64,000 nucleotides of DNA from Flavobacterium sp. (lineage in GTDB: Bacteria > Bacteroidota > Bacteroidia > Flavobacteriales > Flavobacteriaceae). Below are positions 37,396 to 47,847 of this stretch, in pieces. The position numbers and the translations under genes are program-made. Position 1 is the first letter of the stretch. Every line of letters starts with the position of its first letter. The stretch lies in the NCBI GenBank assembly GCA_023259675.1, contig JALRGT010000015.1, positions 1 through 64,000 of the forward strand. The letters are read 5' to 3'. The notes beneath the pieces were generated by a model. That model was not told the origin of the DNA, did not search any database, and saw only the letters and a program-made list of their open reading frames with translations.

Positions 37396-38322
37396 TCAAA
37401 ACCACTGCCTCCTTTTGAATAAAAACACTCCAAAAGCTGACAATAAAATAGAAATACCAACAATAATTCCGATACCATAAGGATTGTCTTGTAAGTCATT
37501 CGGAACGTTCATTCCGTACAAACTCGCAATCAATGTTGGAATCATCAATATGATAGAAATGGAAGTCATTTGTTTCATAATGGTATTCATATTATTTGAA
37601 ATCACAGAAGCATAGGCATCCATCGTTCCGGTCAAGATATCACTATAAATATTAGTCGTTTCTTGGGCTTGGCGCAATTCAATCTCCACATCTTCCAATA
37701 AATCGGAATCAAAATTTTCTCTTTGCGCTTTTATATTTTTAATTCGGTGCAATAAAATATCATTCCCTTTCAAGGAAGTCATGAAGAAAACCAGACACTT
37801 TTCTATTTGTAAGAGTGCTTGTAATTCCTCATTCTTGATAGACTTTTCGAGATTGTCCTCTGCTAATTTTATCTTTTGATTGACTTGTTTCAGGTATTTC
37901 AAAAACCAAACACTTGAGGACAACAACAATTTTAAAACCAAATCAAAATTATCTTTGATATTTATATTTTTACGTTGCGTGTATCTCACAAAATCAGTGA
38001 GCATCTCCGTTTGATGAAAACTAACCGTCACACAAACATCGGCTTTGAAAATGATTCCCACTGGAATGGTATGAAAAGGTAATTTAACCACTTGGCTCTT
38101 AACTGGAATTCGCATGATAATCAAAGTCCATCCGTCTTCTGACTCGATACGTGGTCTTTCGTCAATATCTTCAATATCATTGTAGAAACCTTCGGGAATG
38201 GTAAGTTCTTCGACTAAGTATTTTTTTTCTTCAAGAGTAGGACACTCAATATTTATCCAGCAGTTTGGAGACCACTCATTAGTTTCAACTAATCCGTTAT
38301 TGTTTTTGTAGAAAGCTCTCAT
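37396..38322 (-). CDS. corA: CorA family magnesium/divalent cation transporter
   Basis: C-terminal two TMs with YGMNVP signature. Confidence 0.92.
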   Translation of the reverse strand: MRAFYKNNNGLVETNEWSPNCWINIECPTLEEKKYLVEELTIPEGFYNDIEDIDERPRIESEDGWTLIIMRIPVKSQVVKLPFHTIPVGIIFKADVCVTVSFHQTEMLTDFVRYTQRKNINIKDNFDLVLKLLLSSSVWFLKYLKQVNQKIKLAEDNLEKSIKNEELQALLQIEKCLVFFMTSLKGNDILLHRIKNIKAQRENFDSDLLEDVEIELRQAQETTNIYSDILTGTMDAYASVISNNMNTIMKQMTSISIILMIPTLIASLYGMNVPNDLQDNPYGIGIIVGISILLSAFGVFLFKRRQWF

Positions 38323-38752
38323 ATCAAAATTCTATAGGTTTAGTAATAGCATTTTGAAATCGTTCAAGTGCTATCTTAGTTCAATATTTCCGAATAATAA
38401 TCGTCCATTTTAAAGGGCTATTTATTTAGTTCTGCAAAAGTATTCTTAATGCTTACATCCAATTACATATCTAATAAAGATTAGGATTATTTTATGATTT
38501 AAAAAAATTACAACTTAATCAAAAGAAGTGTTACTTAAGATTGTTAATTCCACCTGCTATTAATAGTTAATCTTCATCTATCAAAATTGTGTTTATTTGA
38601 CAGAAACACTACACTTCAGAAGGCGATTTAATAGGGTTCCTTAATTCTCAGTTTTTAATTTGAAAACAATAAGTTAACCTTTTGTTTGAACTGTTTTAAT
38701 ATATTTTCCTTACCAACAGTATAATTTTGTGCAGAATCTTAAAACAAAGTAA

Positions 38753-41011
38753 TTGAAATTTTCATTTCCTAACATCCGTGATTTTAGAATCCAAATATTT
38801 TTATCGTTTTCGTTGATGATACTTTTAATAGTCGTTTGGTTTATCTTTTATTTGTTAATCGACCGGAAAATTGACCATCTAAATAATTTCAATTACAAGT
38901 CGTATCGAGTTTCACAAGACTTTAGCGCTAACATAAAAAATTTTCAAACTTTTTTATTGTACGGATACAAGGAAAAGGATTTTTATATCAATAATAATCA
39001 GAAAGACTTAACGAAGTATACAACCAATTTAAAAAAGCAGAGAAAAGAGGTTGATTTAATTTTCAATGAATTAGAAAAGCTAAATATTGGAACGAATCAG
39101 CAACTCATTCATAAACTTTCAAAAAAAATAGATACGCTTACCACTATTTCAAATCAATTTAAAAAAATTGCTTTAATACGGGGATTTAAAGATTATGGAA
39201 TTGAAGGAAAGATGAGGGAGAAAGCCCATTTTTTAGAAAAAAATACTCCAATAAAAAAAACGATTATACTGCAATTCCGCAGACATGAAAAAGATTATTT
39301 GATGCGCTTGGAAGCGACTTACATTCATCAATTCGAAAATTTATATAACTCCACAATAGTTGAAAATGATATTGATTTAGCAACAAAACAAACGCTTAAA
39401 GAGTATAAGAATTATTTTGATACTTTGGTAAGGCTAAGTACAACTTTAGGCAACTCACAACATCAAGGATTACATGAAAAGATAAATCATGCAAATGGAG
39501 ATATAGAAAATTTATTTGCTCAAATTATCAATCTCAACGAAAAAAAAATTGACAAATTAAAAACAACATTATTGTATTTTCAATTGTGTCTAACCTTATT
39601 TATGATAATAATTGCCCTTTATTTATGTATTTATATATCAAAATATTTTACGAAAGACATTAAATTACTCTCATTGGATATCTCAAATTATATTTTGTCT
39701 AATTTTAAAAATCCACGCTCAAATGTTATTCATAAATCCTCTATTAAAGAAGTTGATTTCTTATTAAACAGCTATAAGGTATTAAAAGAAAAGCTCACAG
39801 AGAATATCAATTCCTTAGAAAAAAACACTGAAGTCGCGAATAATACGGCTAAATTCAAAACACAGTTTCTTGCCAACATGAGTCATGAAATTCGTTCTCC
39901 ATTAAATGGTGTAATAGGAATGCTAAACTTGCTTAAAACAAGCACACTTAACAGCGAACAAAACGAACATATAGAGATTGCAGAACACAGTGCTAACCAT
40001 CTTTTAGGTATTGTAAATATGATTTTAGATCATTCAAAAATGGAAGCCGGAAAAATGAAGATCGAAGAATATCCCATAAATCTTAAAAAAGAACTAACTA
40101 AACTTATTCGATTATTTGAATACCGCATAAAGGACAAAAACATAGCCTTACATTTTAATTACGATGATAAAATATTCAGTAATATACTTTGTGACAATTT
40201 AAGATTGCAACAGGTCTTGATTAATCTTTTGGACAATGCCATTAAATTTACCTCTGAAGGAAGCGTTACACTAGAAGTGAATTTATTACATCAAAAAGAG
40301 GATGTACAATATTTGAATTTTAAAGTTACGGATTCCGGTATTGGTATCGATGCGAACAAAACGGAACAAATGCTTTTGGCGTTTGAACAAGCAGACTTGA
40401 CAACAACCCGAAAATACGGTGGCACTGGATTGGGTTTAACAATTTCAAACCAATTGGTTCACTTAATGGGAGGTAGTAAATTAAACATAATAGCACTGGA
40501 AAGTGGCGGAACAAGTTTTAGTTTTGACATTCCTTTTAAAGTTAACACAATCGCCACAATAGTTGAAAACAACAATGAAATTTATAATACCCAATTAGAA
40601 ATACCAATCAATAAAGTTTTGATAGTTGAAGATAATTTAATCAATCAAAAAGTTTTGAGAAAGCTTTTAGACAGATTAAAAATTCCTTCTGATATTGCAA
40701 ATAATGGAAAAGAAGCCCTCATACTTTATAATGAAAATGATTATGACATTATTTTTATGGACTTACACATGCCTGAAATGGACGGATTTGAAGCAACAAA
40801 AGAAATACATTCCTTATCGAAATACAAGTCCAAAAACATCCCAATTATTGCGGTAACTGCTAGTGCATTTGATGAAGACAAAGTGAAAGCCATCGCCAAT
40901 GGTATGGATGATTTTATAACAAAACCTGTAGTCATGAAAAACCTAGAGGAGATCATAGCCAAACAAATGAATCTAAAATGTTTCCAAGGAAATGATTATT
41001 GTATTAATTAA
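38753..41011 (+). CDS. Hybrid sensor histidine kinase/response regulator
   Basis: Two TM segments flanking a periplasmic region, HisKA (SHEIRSPLNGVIGML), HATPase (GGTGLGLTISNQLVHLMGG), REC (VLIVEDNLINQ...IIFMDLHMPEMDG); TTG start. Confidence 0.95.
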   Translation: MKFSFPNIRDFRIQIFLSFSLMILLIVVWFIFYLLIDRKIDHLNNFNYKSYRVSQDFSANIKNFQTFLLYGYKEKDFYINNNQKDLTKYTTNLKKQRKEVDLIFNELEKLNIGTNQQLIHKLSKKIDTLTTISNQFKKIALIRGFKDYGIEGKMREKAHFLEKNTPIKKTIILQFRRHEKDYLMRLEATYIHQFENLYNSTIVENDIDLATKQTLKEYKNYFDTLVRLSTTLGNSQHQGLHEKINHANGDIENLFAQIINLNEKKIDKLKTTLLYFQLCLTLFMIIIALYLCIYISKYFTKDIKLLSLDISNYILSNFKNPRSNVIHKSSIKEVDFLLNSYKVLKEKLTENINSLEKNTEVANNTAKFKTQFLANMSHEIRSPLNGVIGMLNLLKTSTLNSEQNEHIEIAEHSANHLLGIVNMILDHSKMEAGKMKIEEYPINLKKELTKLIRLFEYRIKDKNIALHFNYDDKIFSNILCDNLRLQQVLINLLDNAIKFTSEGSVTLEVNLLHQKEDVQYLNFKVTDSGIGIDANKTEQMLLAFEQADLTTTRKYGGTGLGLTISNQLVHLMGGSKLNIIALESGGTSFSFDIPFKVNTIATIVENNNEIYNTQLEIPINKVLIVEDNLINQKVLRKLLDRLKIPSDIANNGKEALILYNENDYDIIFMDLHMPEMDGFEATKEIHSLSKYKSKNIPIIAVTASAFDEDKVKAIANGMDDFITKPVVMKNLEEIIAKQMNLKCFQGNDYCIN

Positions 41012-41047
41012 ACCGTATAAGGCATTTAATAGTACACTTTCTGAATC

Positions 41048-41078
41048 AAAAAAAAGCGCCTAAAAAATTTAGACGCTT
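41048..41078 (-). terminator. Rho-independent terminator downstream of folD
   Basis: AGCGCCTAAA-AAA-TTTAGACGCT stem, T-run on the minus strand. Confidence 0.7.
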
Positions 41079-41102
41079 TGTAAACTTGTGAATATAGAAT
41101 TA

Positions 41103-41984
41103 TTATTTTCTACTTCTGATTTTTCTGGCTAGAAGCGTATTTTTCAACAGCATGGCAATAGTCATAGGTCCTACTCCACCTGGAACTGGCGTGATATAAG
41201 ACGCTTTCTTGCTTACGCCATCAAAATCAACATCCCCTTTTATCACATATCCTTTAGCATTTGAAGCATCATCCACACGAGTAATTCCCACATCAATAAT
41301 AACTACTCCCTCTTTTACCATATCAGCTTTTAAAAACTCAGGCACTCCTAAAGCAGTTATGATAATATCAGCATTTTTAGTGTATTCTTCTAAATTTTTG
41401 GTACGACTGTGTGTCAAGGTTACCGTTGAATCTCCAGGATATCCTTTGCGACTCATTAAGATACTCATGGGGCGACCCACAATGTGGCTACGGCCAATAA
41501 CAACGGTATGTTTTCCAGAAGTTTCTACTTTGTAACGCTCTAACAATTCCATAATTCCGAATGGTGTCGCCGGTAAAAAGGTTTCCATTTCTAAAGCCAT
41601 TTTTCCAAAATTAGCCGGATGAAAACCATCTACATCTTTATCAGGATCGATTGCCATCAATATTTTTTGTTCATCGATATGTTTTGGCAAAGGCAACTGA
41701 ACGATATAACCATCTAAATGATCGTCTTCATTCAATTCTTTAATTTTTAAAAGCAATTCTTCCTCAGAAATCGTTTCAGGCATGCTAATTAAAGTCGAAT
41801 CAAAACCAATTTGTTGGCAAGAACGTACTTTACTGCCTACATAAGTTAAACTTGCGCCATTACTACCAACTATCACAGCTGCTAAATGAGGTACTTTTTC
41901 CCCATTGGATTTCATTTGTTGTACTTCGGCTGCAATTTCGTTTTTGATATCTTCCGAAGTTTTTTTTCCGTCTAATAGTTGCAT
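41103..41984 (-). CDS. folD: Methylenetetrahydrofolate dehydrogenase/cyclohydrolase
   Basis: [64 protein letters not shown]. Confidence 0.98.
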   Translation of the reverse strand: MQLLDGKKTSEDIKNEIAAEVQQMKSNGEKVPHLAAVIVGSNGASLTYVGSKVRSCQQIGFDSTLISMPETISEEELLLKIKELNEDDHLDGYIVQLPLPKHIDEQKILMAIDPDKDVDGFHPANFGKMALEMETFLPATPFGIMELLERYKVETSGKHTVVIGRSHIVGRPMSILMSRKGYPGDSTVTLTHSRTKNLEEYTKNADIIITALGVPEFLKADMVKEGVVIIDVGITRVDDASNAKGYVIKGDVDFDGVSKKASYITPVPGGVGPMTIAMLLKNTLLARKIRSRK

Positions 41985-41997
41985 TTCTTCTTGTTTA

Positions 41998-42135
41998 AAA
42001 AGTTTAAAGTTTAGAGTTTAAAGTTTCTTGAAAGAACTTCAGACCTGAAACCTAATAAAAGTTATTGTTGTATTGTTGTTTGTAATGCTTTTCTAAAGAT
42101 TCAAAACTTCAAAAACTTGAAACTTTAAACATTAA
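41998..42135. repeat. TTTAAAGTTT-type inverted repeat between folD and ffh
   Basis: GTTTAAAGTTTC near 42016-42027 and CTTGAAACTTTAAAC near 42116-42131, about 90 nt apart. Confidence 0.6.
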
Positions 42136-42147
42136 ACAAATTTTATT

Positions 42148-43497
42148 TTATCTCATTCCTGGCATACCACCTTTCATGCCGCCCATCATTTTCATTAAAT
42201 TCTTTCCGCCTGGACCTTGCATCATTTTCATCATTTTGCTCATTTGATCAAACTGTTTCATCAATTGATTCACTTGTTCGATTTTGGTACCTGAACCCTT
42301 CGCGATTCTTGTTTTTCTTTTTAAATCGATTACCGAAGGTTTGCTTCTTTCAATTGGAGTCATCGAGTGAATAATCGCTTCAATATGTTTGAAAGCATCA
42401 TCTTCTATCTCTACATCTTTCATCGCTTTGGAAGCACCCGGAATCATTCCGACTAAATCCTTCATATTACCCATTTTCTTCACTTGTTGAATTTGGGAAA
42501 GGAAATCATCAAATCCGAATTCGTTTTTAGCGATTTTCTTTTGGATTTTTCTCGCTTCTTCTTCGTCAAATTGTTCTTGGGCTCTTTCTACCAAAGACAC
42601 AACATCTCCCATTCCGAGGATACGCTCGGCCATACGAACCGGATAGAACACATCAATCGCTTCCATCTTTTCACCGGTACCAACAAACTTAATTGGCTTG
42701 TTAACTACTGTTTTAATGGATAGCGCAGCTCCACCACGGGTATCACCATCTAATTTAGTAAGGATAACTCCATCAAAATTCAAAATATCATTAAAGGCTT
42801 TGGCCGTATTTACCGCATCCTGACCGGTCATCGAATCGACAACAAACAACGTTTCTTGAGGCTGAATTGCTTTGTGTACACGGGCAATTTCGTCCATCAT
42901 TTCCTTATCCACAGCCAAACGTCCTGCTGTATCCACAATCACGACATTAAACCCATTGGCTTTTGCATGTTTGATAGCATTTTGGGCTATTTCAACAGGG
43001 TTTTTATTTTCTGGCTCAGAGTAAACCTCCACACCAATAGAATCTCCAACAACATATAATTGTTGAATCGCAGCCGGACGATAAATATCACAAGCCACCA
43101 AAAGTGGTTTTTTATTCTTTTTTGTTTGAAGATAATTGGCCAATTTTCCCGAGAAAGTCGTTTTTCCAGACCCTTGTAAACCAGACATTAAAATTATTGA
43201 TGGATTTCCCGAAAGATTGATTCCAGCAGCATCACCACCCATTAATTCCGTTAGTTCATCTTTAACCAATTTCACTAACAATTGTCCCGGTTGAAGCGTA
43301 GTCAATACATCCTGACCTATCGCTTTTTCTTTTACTCTGGTGGTAAAATCTTTGGCTATTTTAAAGTTCACATCCGCATCAAGTAAGGCTCTACGAACTT
43401 CTTTCAAAGTTTCGGCAACGTTTACTTCGGTGATTTTTCCGTGCCCTTTTAATATATGGAAGGCTTTATCTAACTTATCGCTTAAATTATCGAACAT
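42148..43497 (-). CDS. ffh: Signal recognition particle protein Ffh
   Basis: GLQGSGKTTFSGKLA, DTAGRLAVD, LTKLDGDTRGGAALS, Met-rich M domain. Confidence 0.98.
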   Translation of the reverse strand: MFDNLSDKLDKAFHILKGHGKITEVNVAETLKEVRRALLDADVNFKIAKDFTTRVKEKAIGQDVLTTLQPGQLLVKLVKDELTELMGGDAAGINLSGNPSIILMSGLQGSGKTTFSGKLANYLQTKKNKKPLLVACDIYRPAAIQQLYVVGDSIGVEVYSEPENKNPVEIAQNAIKHAKANGFNVVIVDTAGRLAVDKEMMDEIARVHKAIQPQETLFVVDSMTGQDAVNTAKAFNDILNFDGVILTKLDGDTRGGAALSIKTVVNKPIKFVGTGEKMEAIDVFYPVRMAERILGMGDVVSLVERAQEQFDEEEARKIQKKIAKNEFGFDDFLSQIQQVKKMGNMKDLVGMIPGASKAMKDVEIEDDAFKHIEAIIHSMTPIERSKPSVIDLKRKTRIAKGSGTKIEQVNQLMKQFDQMSKMMKMMQGPGGKNLMKMMGGMKGGMPGMR

Positions 43498-43621
43498 GAT
43501 TTTTTATTTTATTGAAGTGCAAAGATAAACTAAATAGATAATTAGACAATTACTTAACTAGAATATTGAAATATCAAATAGTAATTTTTATCGAATGGTT
43601 TTTATCAAAAGACCAACATGA

Positions 43622-43650
43622 AAAACGCCTCCAAATTGGAGGCGCTTTAA
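43622..43650 (-). terminator. Rho-independent terminator downstream of argS
   Basis: CGCCTCCA-AAT-TGGAGGCG stem with T-run on the minus strand. Confidence 0.8.
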
Positions 43651-43670
43651 CTATAAAATATAGTACTTTT

Positions 43671-45449
43671 TTACATTCTCTCCGGAACGCTAATCCCTAA
43701 CAAACTAAATGAAGCTGCAATAGTATCCGCCACTTTTTTAGAAAGCTGCACCCTAAATATTTTTAGCTCTAGATTTTCTTCACCAAGAATTGAAACTGCC
43801 TGATAAAACGAATTGTATTCTTTAACCAAATCATAAGTATAATTGGCAATCAATGCCGGACTATGATTTTGGGCGGCATTTTGAATCACCTCAGGAAACA
43901 ATTCCAATTGCTTCAACAATTCTTTTTCTTTATCGTGTAAACTTATCGTCCCGGTTGCATTAGAAAAATCAAAATTTGCTTTGCGAATTATCGATTGGAT
44001 TCTGGCATAAGTATATTGAATGAATGGCCCCGTATTTCCTGCAAAATCAACAGATTCTTCCGGATTGAAAAGAATACGTTTTTTAGGATCTACCTTCAAA
44101 ATATAATACTTCAATGCCCCAAGCCCAATCGTATGGTATAATTTGGCTTTTTCTTCGGCTGAATAACCTTCTAATTTTCCTAAATCTTCGGCAATCTTTT
44201 GTGCCGTTTCGGTCATTTCACGCATCAAATCATCGGCATCAACTACTGTTCCTTCACGGCTTTTCATTTTTCCGGAAGGCAAATCAACCATTCCGTAGGA
44301 TAGATGAAACAAATTAGCGGCCCATTCAAAACCCAATTTTTTCAGAATCAAGAACAACACTTTAAAATGATAATCCTGTTCGTTTCCTACTGTATAAACC
44401 ATTCCACCTACATCTGGATAATCTTTCACACGTTGAATAGCCGTTCCAATATCTTGCGTCATATACACCGCAGTTCCATCGGAACGCAATACAATTTTAC
44501 GGTCTAAACCTTCATCGGTCAAATCAATCCAAACCGAACCGTCAGGATCTTTTTCGAAAACACCTTTCTCTAAACCGATTTGAACCACATCTTTTCCTAA
44601 TAAATAGGTATTGCTTTCGTAGTAATAGCAATCAAAATCAACCCCTAAATTTTTATAGGTTACTTCAAAACCATCATAAACCCATTGGTTCATTTTTTTC
44701 CAAAGTGCAATTACTTCTTCATCACCAGCTTCCCATTTCAACAACATTTCTTGGGCTTCCAAAATAATTGGCGCTTGTTTTTTGGCTTCTTCCTCGGTTT
44801 TTCCTTCCGCCATTAATTGGTTCATTTCTTCTTTATAAGCCTTATCAAAAGCCACATAAAAATTCCCAACCAATTTATCGCCTTTTAATCCCGTAGATTC
44901 CGGTGTTTGTCCGTTACCGAATTTTTGCCAAGCCAACATCGACTTACAAATATGAATTCCCCTATCGTTGATGATTTGGGTTTTATACACTTTTTTACCT
45001 GATGCCTTAATAATTTCGGCAACAGAATAACCTAATAAATTATTACGAACGTGACCTAAATGCAACGGTTTATTCGTATTTGGTGAAGAATACTCTACCA
45101 TTACCGCTTTGTCTTCTGGACTCGGAGTCACAAAACCAAATTTTGAATCATCTTTGATTTCGTTAAAGAAATTCAAATAATACCCATCTGAAATCACAAT
45201 ATTCAAAAAACCGGAAACCACGTTGAAGCGGCTCACTTCGGCAATATTTTCTACTAAATAATTTCCGATTTTATTTCCTAACTCCACCGGATTACTTTTG
45301 ATAACCTTCAATAAAGGAAAAATAACCATCGTGACATCTCCCTCAAATTCCTTGCGAGTGGCTTGAAATTCGATTTTATCGACAGTAACTTCAAAAAGAT
45401 TTTGAATGGCTTGTTTTATAGAAGGCGTAAGAATCTGTTGTAATGACAT
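43671..45449 (-). CDS. argS: Arginyl-tRNA synthetase
   Basis: EYSSPNTNKPLHLGHVRNNLLG (HIGH-type), Arg-tRNA synthetase C-terminal domain. Confidence 0.98.
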   Translation of the reverse strand: MSLQQILTPSIKQAIQNLFEVTVDKIEFQATRKEFEGDVTMVIFPLLKVIKSNPVELGNKIGNYLVENIAEVSRFNVVSGFLNIVISDGYYLNFFNEIKDDSKFGFVTPSPEDKAVMVEYSSPNTNKPLHLGHVRNNLLGYSVAEIIKASGKKVYKTQIINDRGIHICKSMLAWQKFGNGQTPESTGLKGDKLVGNFYVAFDKAYKEEMNQLMAEGKTEEEAKKQAPIILEAQEMLLKWEAGDEEVIALWKKMNQWVYDGFEVTYKNLGVDFDCYYYESNTYLLGKDVVQIGLEKGVFEKDPDGSVWIDLTDEGLDRKIVLRSDGTAVYMTQDIGTAIQRVKDYPDVGGMVYTVGNEQDYHFKVLFLILKKLGFEWAANLFHLSYGMVDLPSGKMKSREGTVVDADDLMREMTETAQKIAEDLGKLEGYSAEEKAKLYHTIGLGALKYYILKVDPKKRILFNPEESVDFAGNTGPFIQYTYARIQSIIRKANFDFSNATGTISLHDKEKELLKQLELFPEVIQNAAQNHSPALIANYTYDLVKEYNSFYQAVSILGEENLELKIFRVQLSKKVADTIAASFSLLGISVPERM

Positions 45450-45530
45450 GTAAACTTTGTTTTAAAGGGGGCAAAGATAAACATTTCAGAAGTAAATATT
45501 AGTATGAATTTTAGTTTCAAATACAATAAA

Positions 45531-45562
45531 AAAAGTCTAATTTGATAGTCAAATTAGACTTT
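45531..45562 (-). terminator. Rho-independent terminator downstream of fabH
   Basis: AAGTCTAATTTGA-TAG-TCAAATTAGACTT, T-run on the minus strand. Confidence 0.82.
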
Positions 45563-45583
45563 AAATAACATTGATTTTAACTC

Positions 45584-46591
45584 TTACCATTTAATAATTG
45601 CACTGGCCCAGGTAAATCCACTTCCGAAGGCTGCCAAAACAACAGTATCTCCCGATTTAATTTTCCCCTTTTCCCAAGCTTCCGTTAAAGCAATCGGAAT
45701 GGAAGCGGCAGTGGTGTTGCCATATTTCTGCACATTATTATACACTTGTTCGTCATTCAGCCCAAATTTCTTTTGAATGAATTGAGAGATTCTCAAATTG
45801 GCTTGATGCGGAATCAGTAAATCAATATCTGATACGGTCAAATGATTTGCTTCCAGCCCTTCCATGATGACTTCACTAAAACGAACTACGGCATTTTTGA
45901 ACACAAATTGTCCGTTCATGTATGGAAAGTAACTCTCGTCATTAGGGTCGTTATCGGCAAGGATATCGGTAACCCAACGTCCGCCCATACCGGGTGCTTT
46001 CAATACCAATTCCTCGGCATGTTGCCCTTCCGAATGCAAATGGGTCGATAATACTCCTTTGGATAAATCCTCTTCCCTACTCAAAACAGCCGCTCCTGCT
46101 CCGTCGCCAAAAATAACCGAAACTCCACGTCCGCGGGTAGTCATGTCCAATCCTGTCGATTGCACTTCGGAACCAATCACCAAAATATTTTTATACATTC
46201 CCGTTTTGATATACTGGTCGGCAACTGATAAGGCATAAACAAATCCGGAACATTGATTGCGGACATCTAATGCCCCAACGGTTCGTAGTCCTAAATCTCG
46301 TTGCACCAAAACACCGGGGCCCGGAAAATAATAATCCGGACTTAAAGTAGCAAAAACGATAAAATCGATGTCGGCTTTGGCAACTCCAGAACGTTCAATA
46401 GCAATTTCGGCAGCTTTAACGCCCATCGTTGTGGTGGTATCTTCCCCAGGAACAATATGTCTCCGTTCTTGAATACCGGTTCGCTCCTGAATCCATTCAT
46501 CATTGGTATCTATAATTTTTGATAAATCAGCATTGGTTACCACATGAGGAGGCACATAAAATCCTAAGCCTGTTATTTTGGAATGGTACAT
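45584..46591 (-). CDS. fabH: 3-oxoacyl-ACP synthase III family protein
   Basis: DEWIQERTGIQERR, DVRNQCSGFVYAL catalytic Cys, IPHQANLRI, YGNTTAASIPIAL. Confidence 0.93.
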   Translation of the reverse strand: MYHSKITGLGFYVPPHVVTNADLSKIIDTNDEWIQERTGIQERRHIVPGEDTTTTMGVKAAEIAIERSGVAKADIDFIVFATLSPDYYFPGPGVLVQRDLGLRTVGALDVRNQCSGFVYALSVADQYIKTGMYKNILVIGSEVQSTGLDMTTRGRGVSVIFGDGAGAAVLSREEDLSKGVLSTHLHSEGQHAEELVLKAPGMGGRWVTDILADNDPNDESYFPYMNGQFVFKNAVVRFSEVIMEGLEANHLTVSDIDLLIPHQANLRISQFIQKKFGLNDEQVYNNVQKYGNTTAASIPIALTEAWEKGKIKSGDTVVLAAFGSGFTWASAIIKW

Positions 46592-46725
46592 AGAAATATA
46601 GTTTGGAAAAATTACTTTATAGAAATAGTGGCTTACAAATTACTGCTTTTTTAATAAATACGATGTGAGGACTACAACTATTTACCGAAATATTTTGGTG
46701 TGTTTTATATCCAAAAAAATTAAAA

Positions 46726-46758
46726 AACAAACCCCGAAACAAAGTTGGTTCGGGGTCA
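46726..46758 (-). terminator. Rho-independent terminator downstream of ABC ATPase
   Basis: ACCCCGAA-N10-TTCGGGGT, T-run on the minus strand. Confidence 0.7.
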
Positions 46759-46763
46759 TTAAT

Positions 46764-47714
46764 TTATTTTATCATTAAAGTCACAATCTGGTCTATTTCT
46801 AAAGGATTTTCATGTTCAAAGAAAATTACTTTCCGATTAAAAACACCCTTTATCAAATAATGACTTCCTTTAAAATACGATTGCCGAACTACGACTTCCA
46901 TAATTCCGTTTTCAACGACTATCAACTGATGCGGATACAACAAAATGATTTCATCTTCTTCTTCCTTCTCTACCGAAACCAATTGGGACAATTTCAGTTC
47001 ATTGACTTCTCCAAAAAGGGAAGCTACATATTTGTTTATCGGGTTGGCATATAAATTATGGGAACTATCCTTATCCATTATTTCTCCTTGAAACAAAACA
47101 ATGGTCTCATCGGCAAATGAAAGCGCATCGGTACTGTCATGAGTGGCTACAATACAACTAATTCCCTTTGATTTTAAATAGGCAAACAAATTGCGGCGAA
47201 GCGCATTTTTCCTGAAATTATCAATATGACTGAACGGTTCGTCCAACAACAATAATTCCGGTTCTAAAGCCAAGACTCGAGCCAAAGCCACCCGTTGTTG
47301 TTGGCCGCCACTTAAATACTTGGCTTTAACATCGGCAAACTCGGTCATCTCCACAATCTCCAAGAGTTCTTGGATGCGTTCTTTTTTTTCTTCGGGATAA
47401 AAATTAGAAAGGAACTTGCCCACATTTTCGGCTACCGTGATGAAAGGCATCAAATCAAAATCCTGAGACAAATACTTCATAAAAGGCATTCCGGGAATTA
47501 GATGAAATTTTGGACCTAAAACTTCGGTATCCTCCCAAAAAATTTGCCCTTCATCTAAATCATACAAACCATAAATTAATTTAAGGAGCGTACTTTTTCC
47601 GCATCCGCTTTCTCCGATTAAGGCAATATTCTGGCCATTCTCTAACGTAAAATGAATGTTTTTAAGAATTGGTTTTTCGGTGTAACCGAAAGAGATATTT
47701 TGAACTTGAAGCAT
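46764..47714 (-). CDS. ABC transporter ATP-binding protein
   Basis: GESGCGKSTLLKLIYG, LSGGQQQRVALARVLALEPELLLLDEPFSHID; C-terminal regulatory-like extension. Confidence 0.94.
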   Translation of the reverse strand: MLQVQNISFGYTEKPILKNIHFTLENGQNIALIGESGCGKSTLLKLIYGLYDLDEGQIFWEDTEVLGPKFHLIPGMPFMKYLSQDFDLMPFITVAENVGKFLSNFYPEEKKERIQELLEIVEMTEFADVKAKYLSGGQQQRVALARVLALEPELLLLDEPFSHIDNFRKNALRRNLFAYLKSKGISCIVATHDSTDALSFADETIVLFQGEIMDKDSSHNLYANPINKYVASLFGEVNELKLSQLVSVEKEEEDEIILLYPHQLIVVENGIMEVVVRQSYFKGSHYLIKGVFNRKVIFFEHENPLEIDQIVTLMIK

Positions 47715-47792
47715 TTGTAGGTACTTTTATTTGAGACTGCAAAGATAGATTTTCTTTGATTTAAATGAATTCATCCAAACAGAATTAACTAA

Positions 47793-47826
47793 AAAAGTCG
47801 CTCCGAAAATATCGGAACGACTTTTA
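47793..47826 (-). terminator. Rho-independent terminator downstream of OmpA-family gene
   Basis: AAGTCGCTCCGA-AAATA-TCGGAACGACTT stem, T-run on the minus strand. Confidence 0.78.
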
Positions 47827-47847
47827 ATATAGTAACAGTAATCTCTT

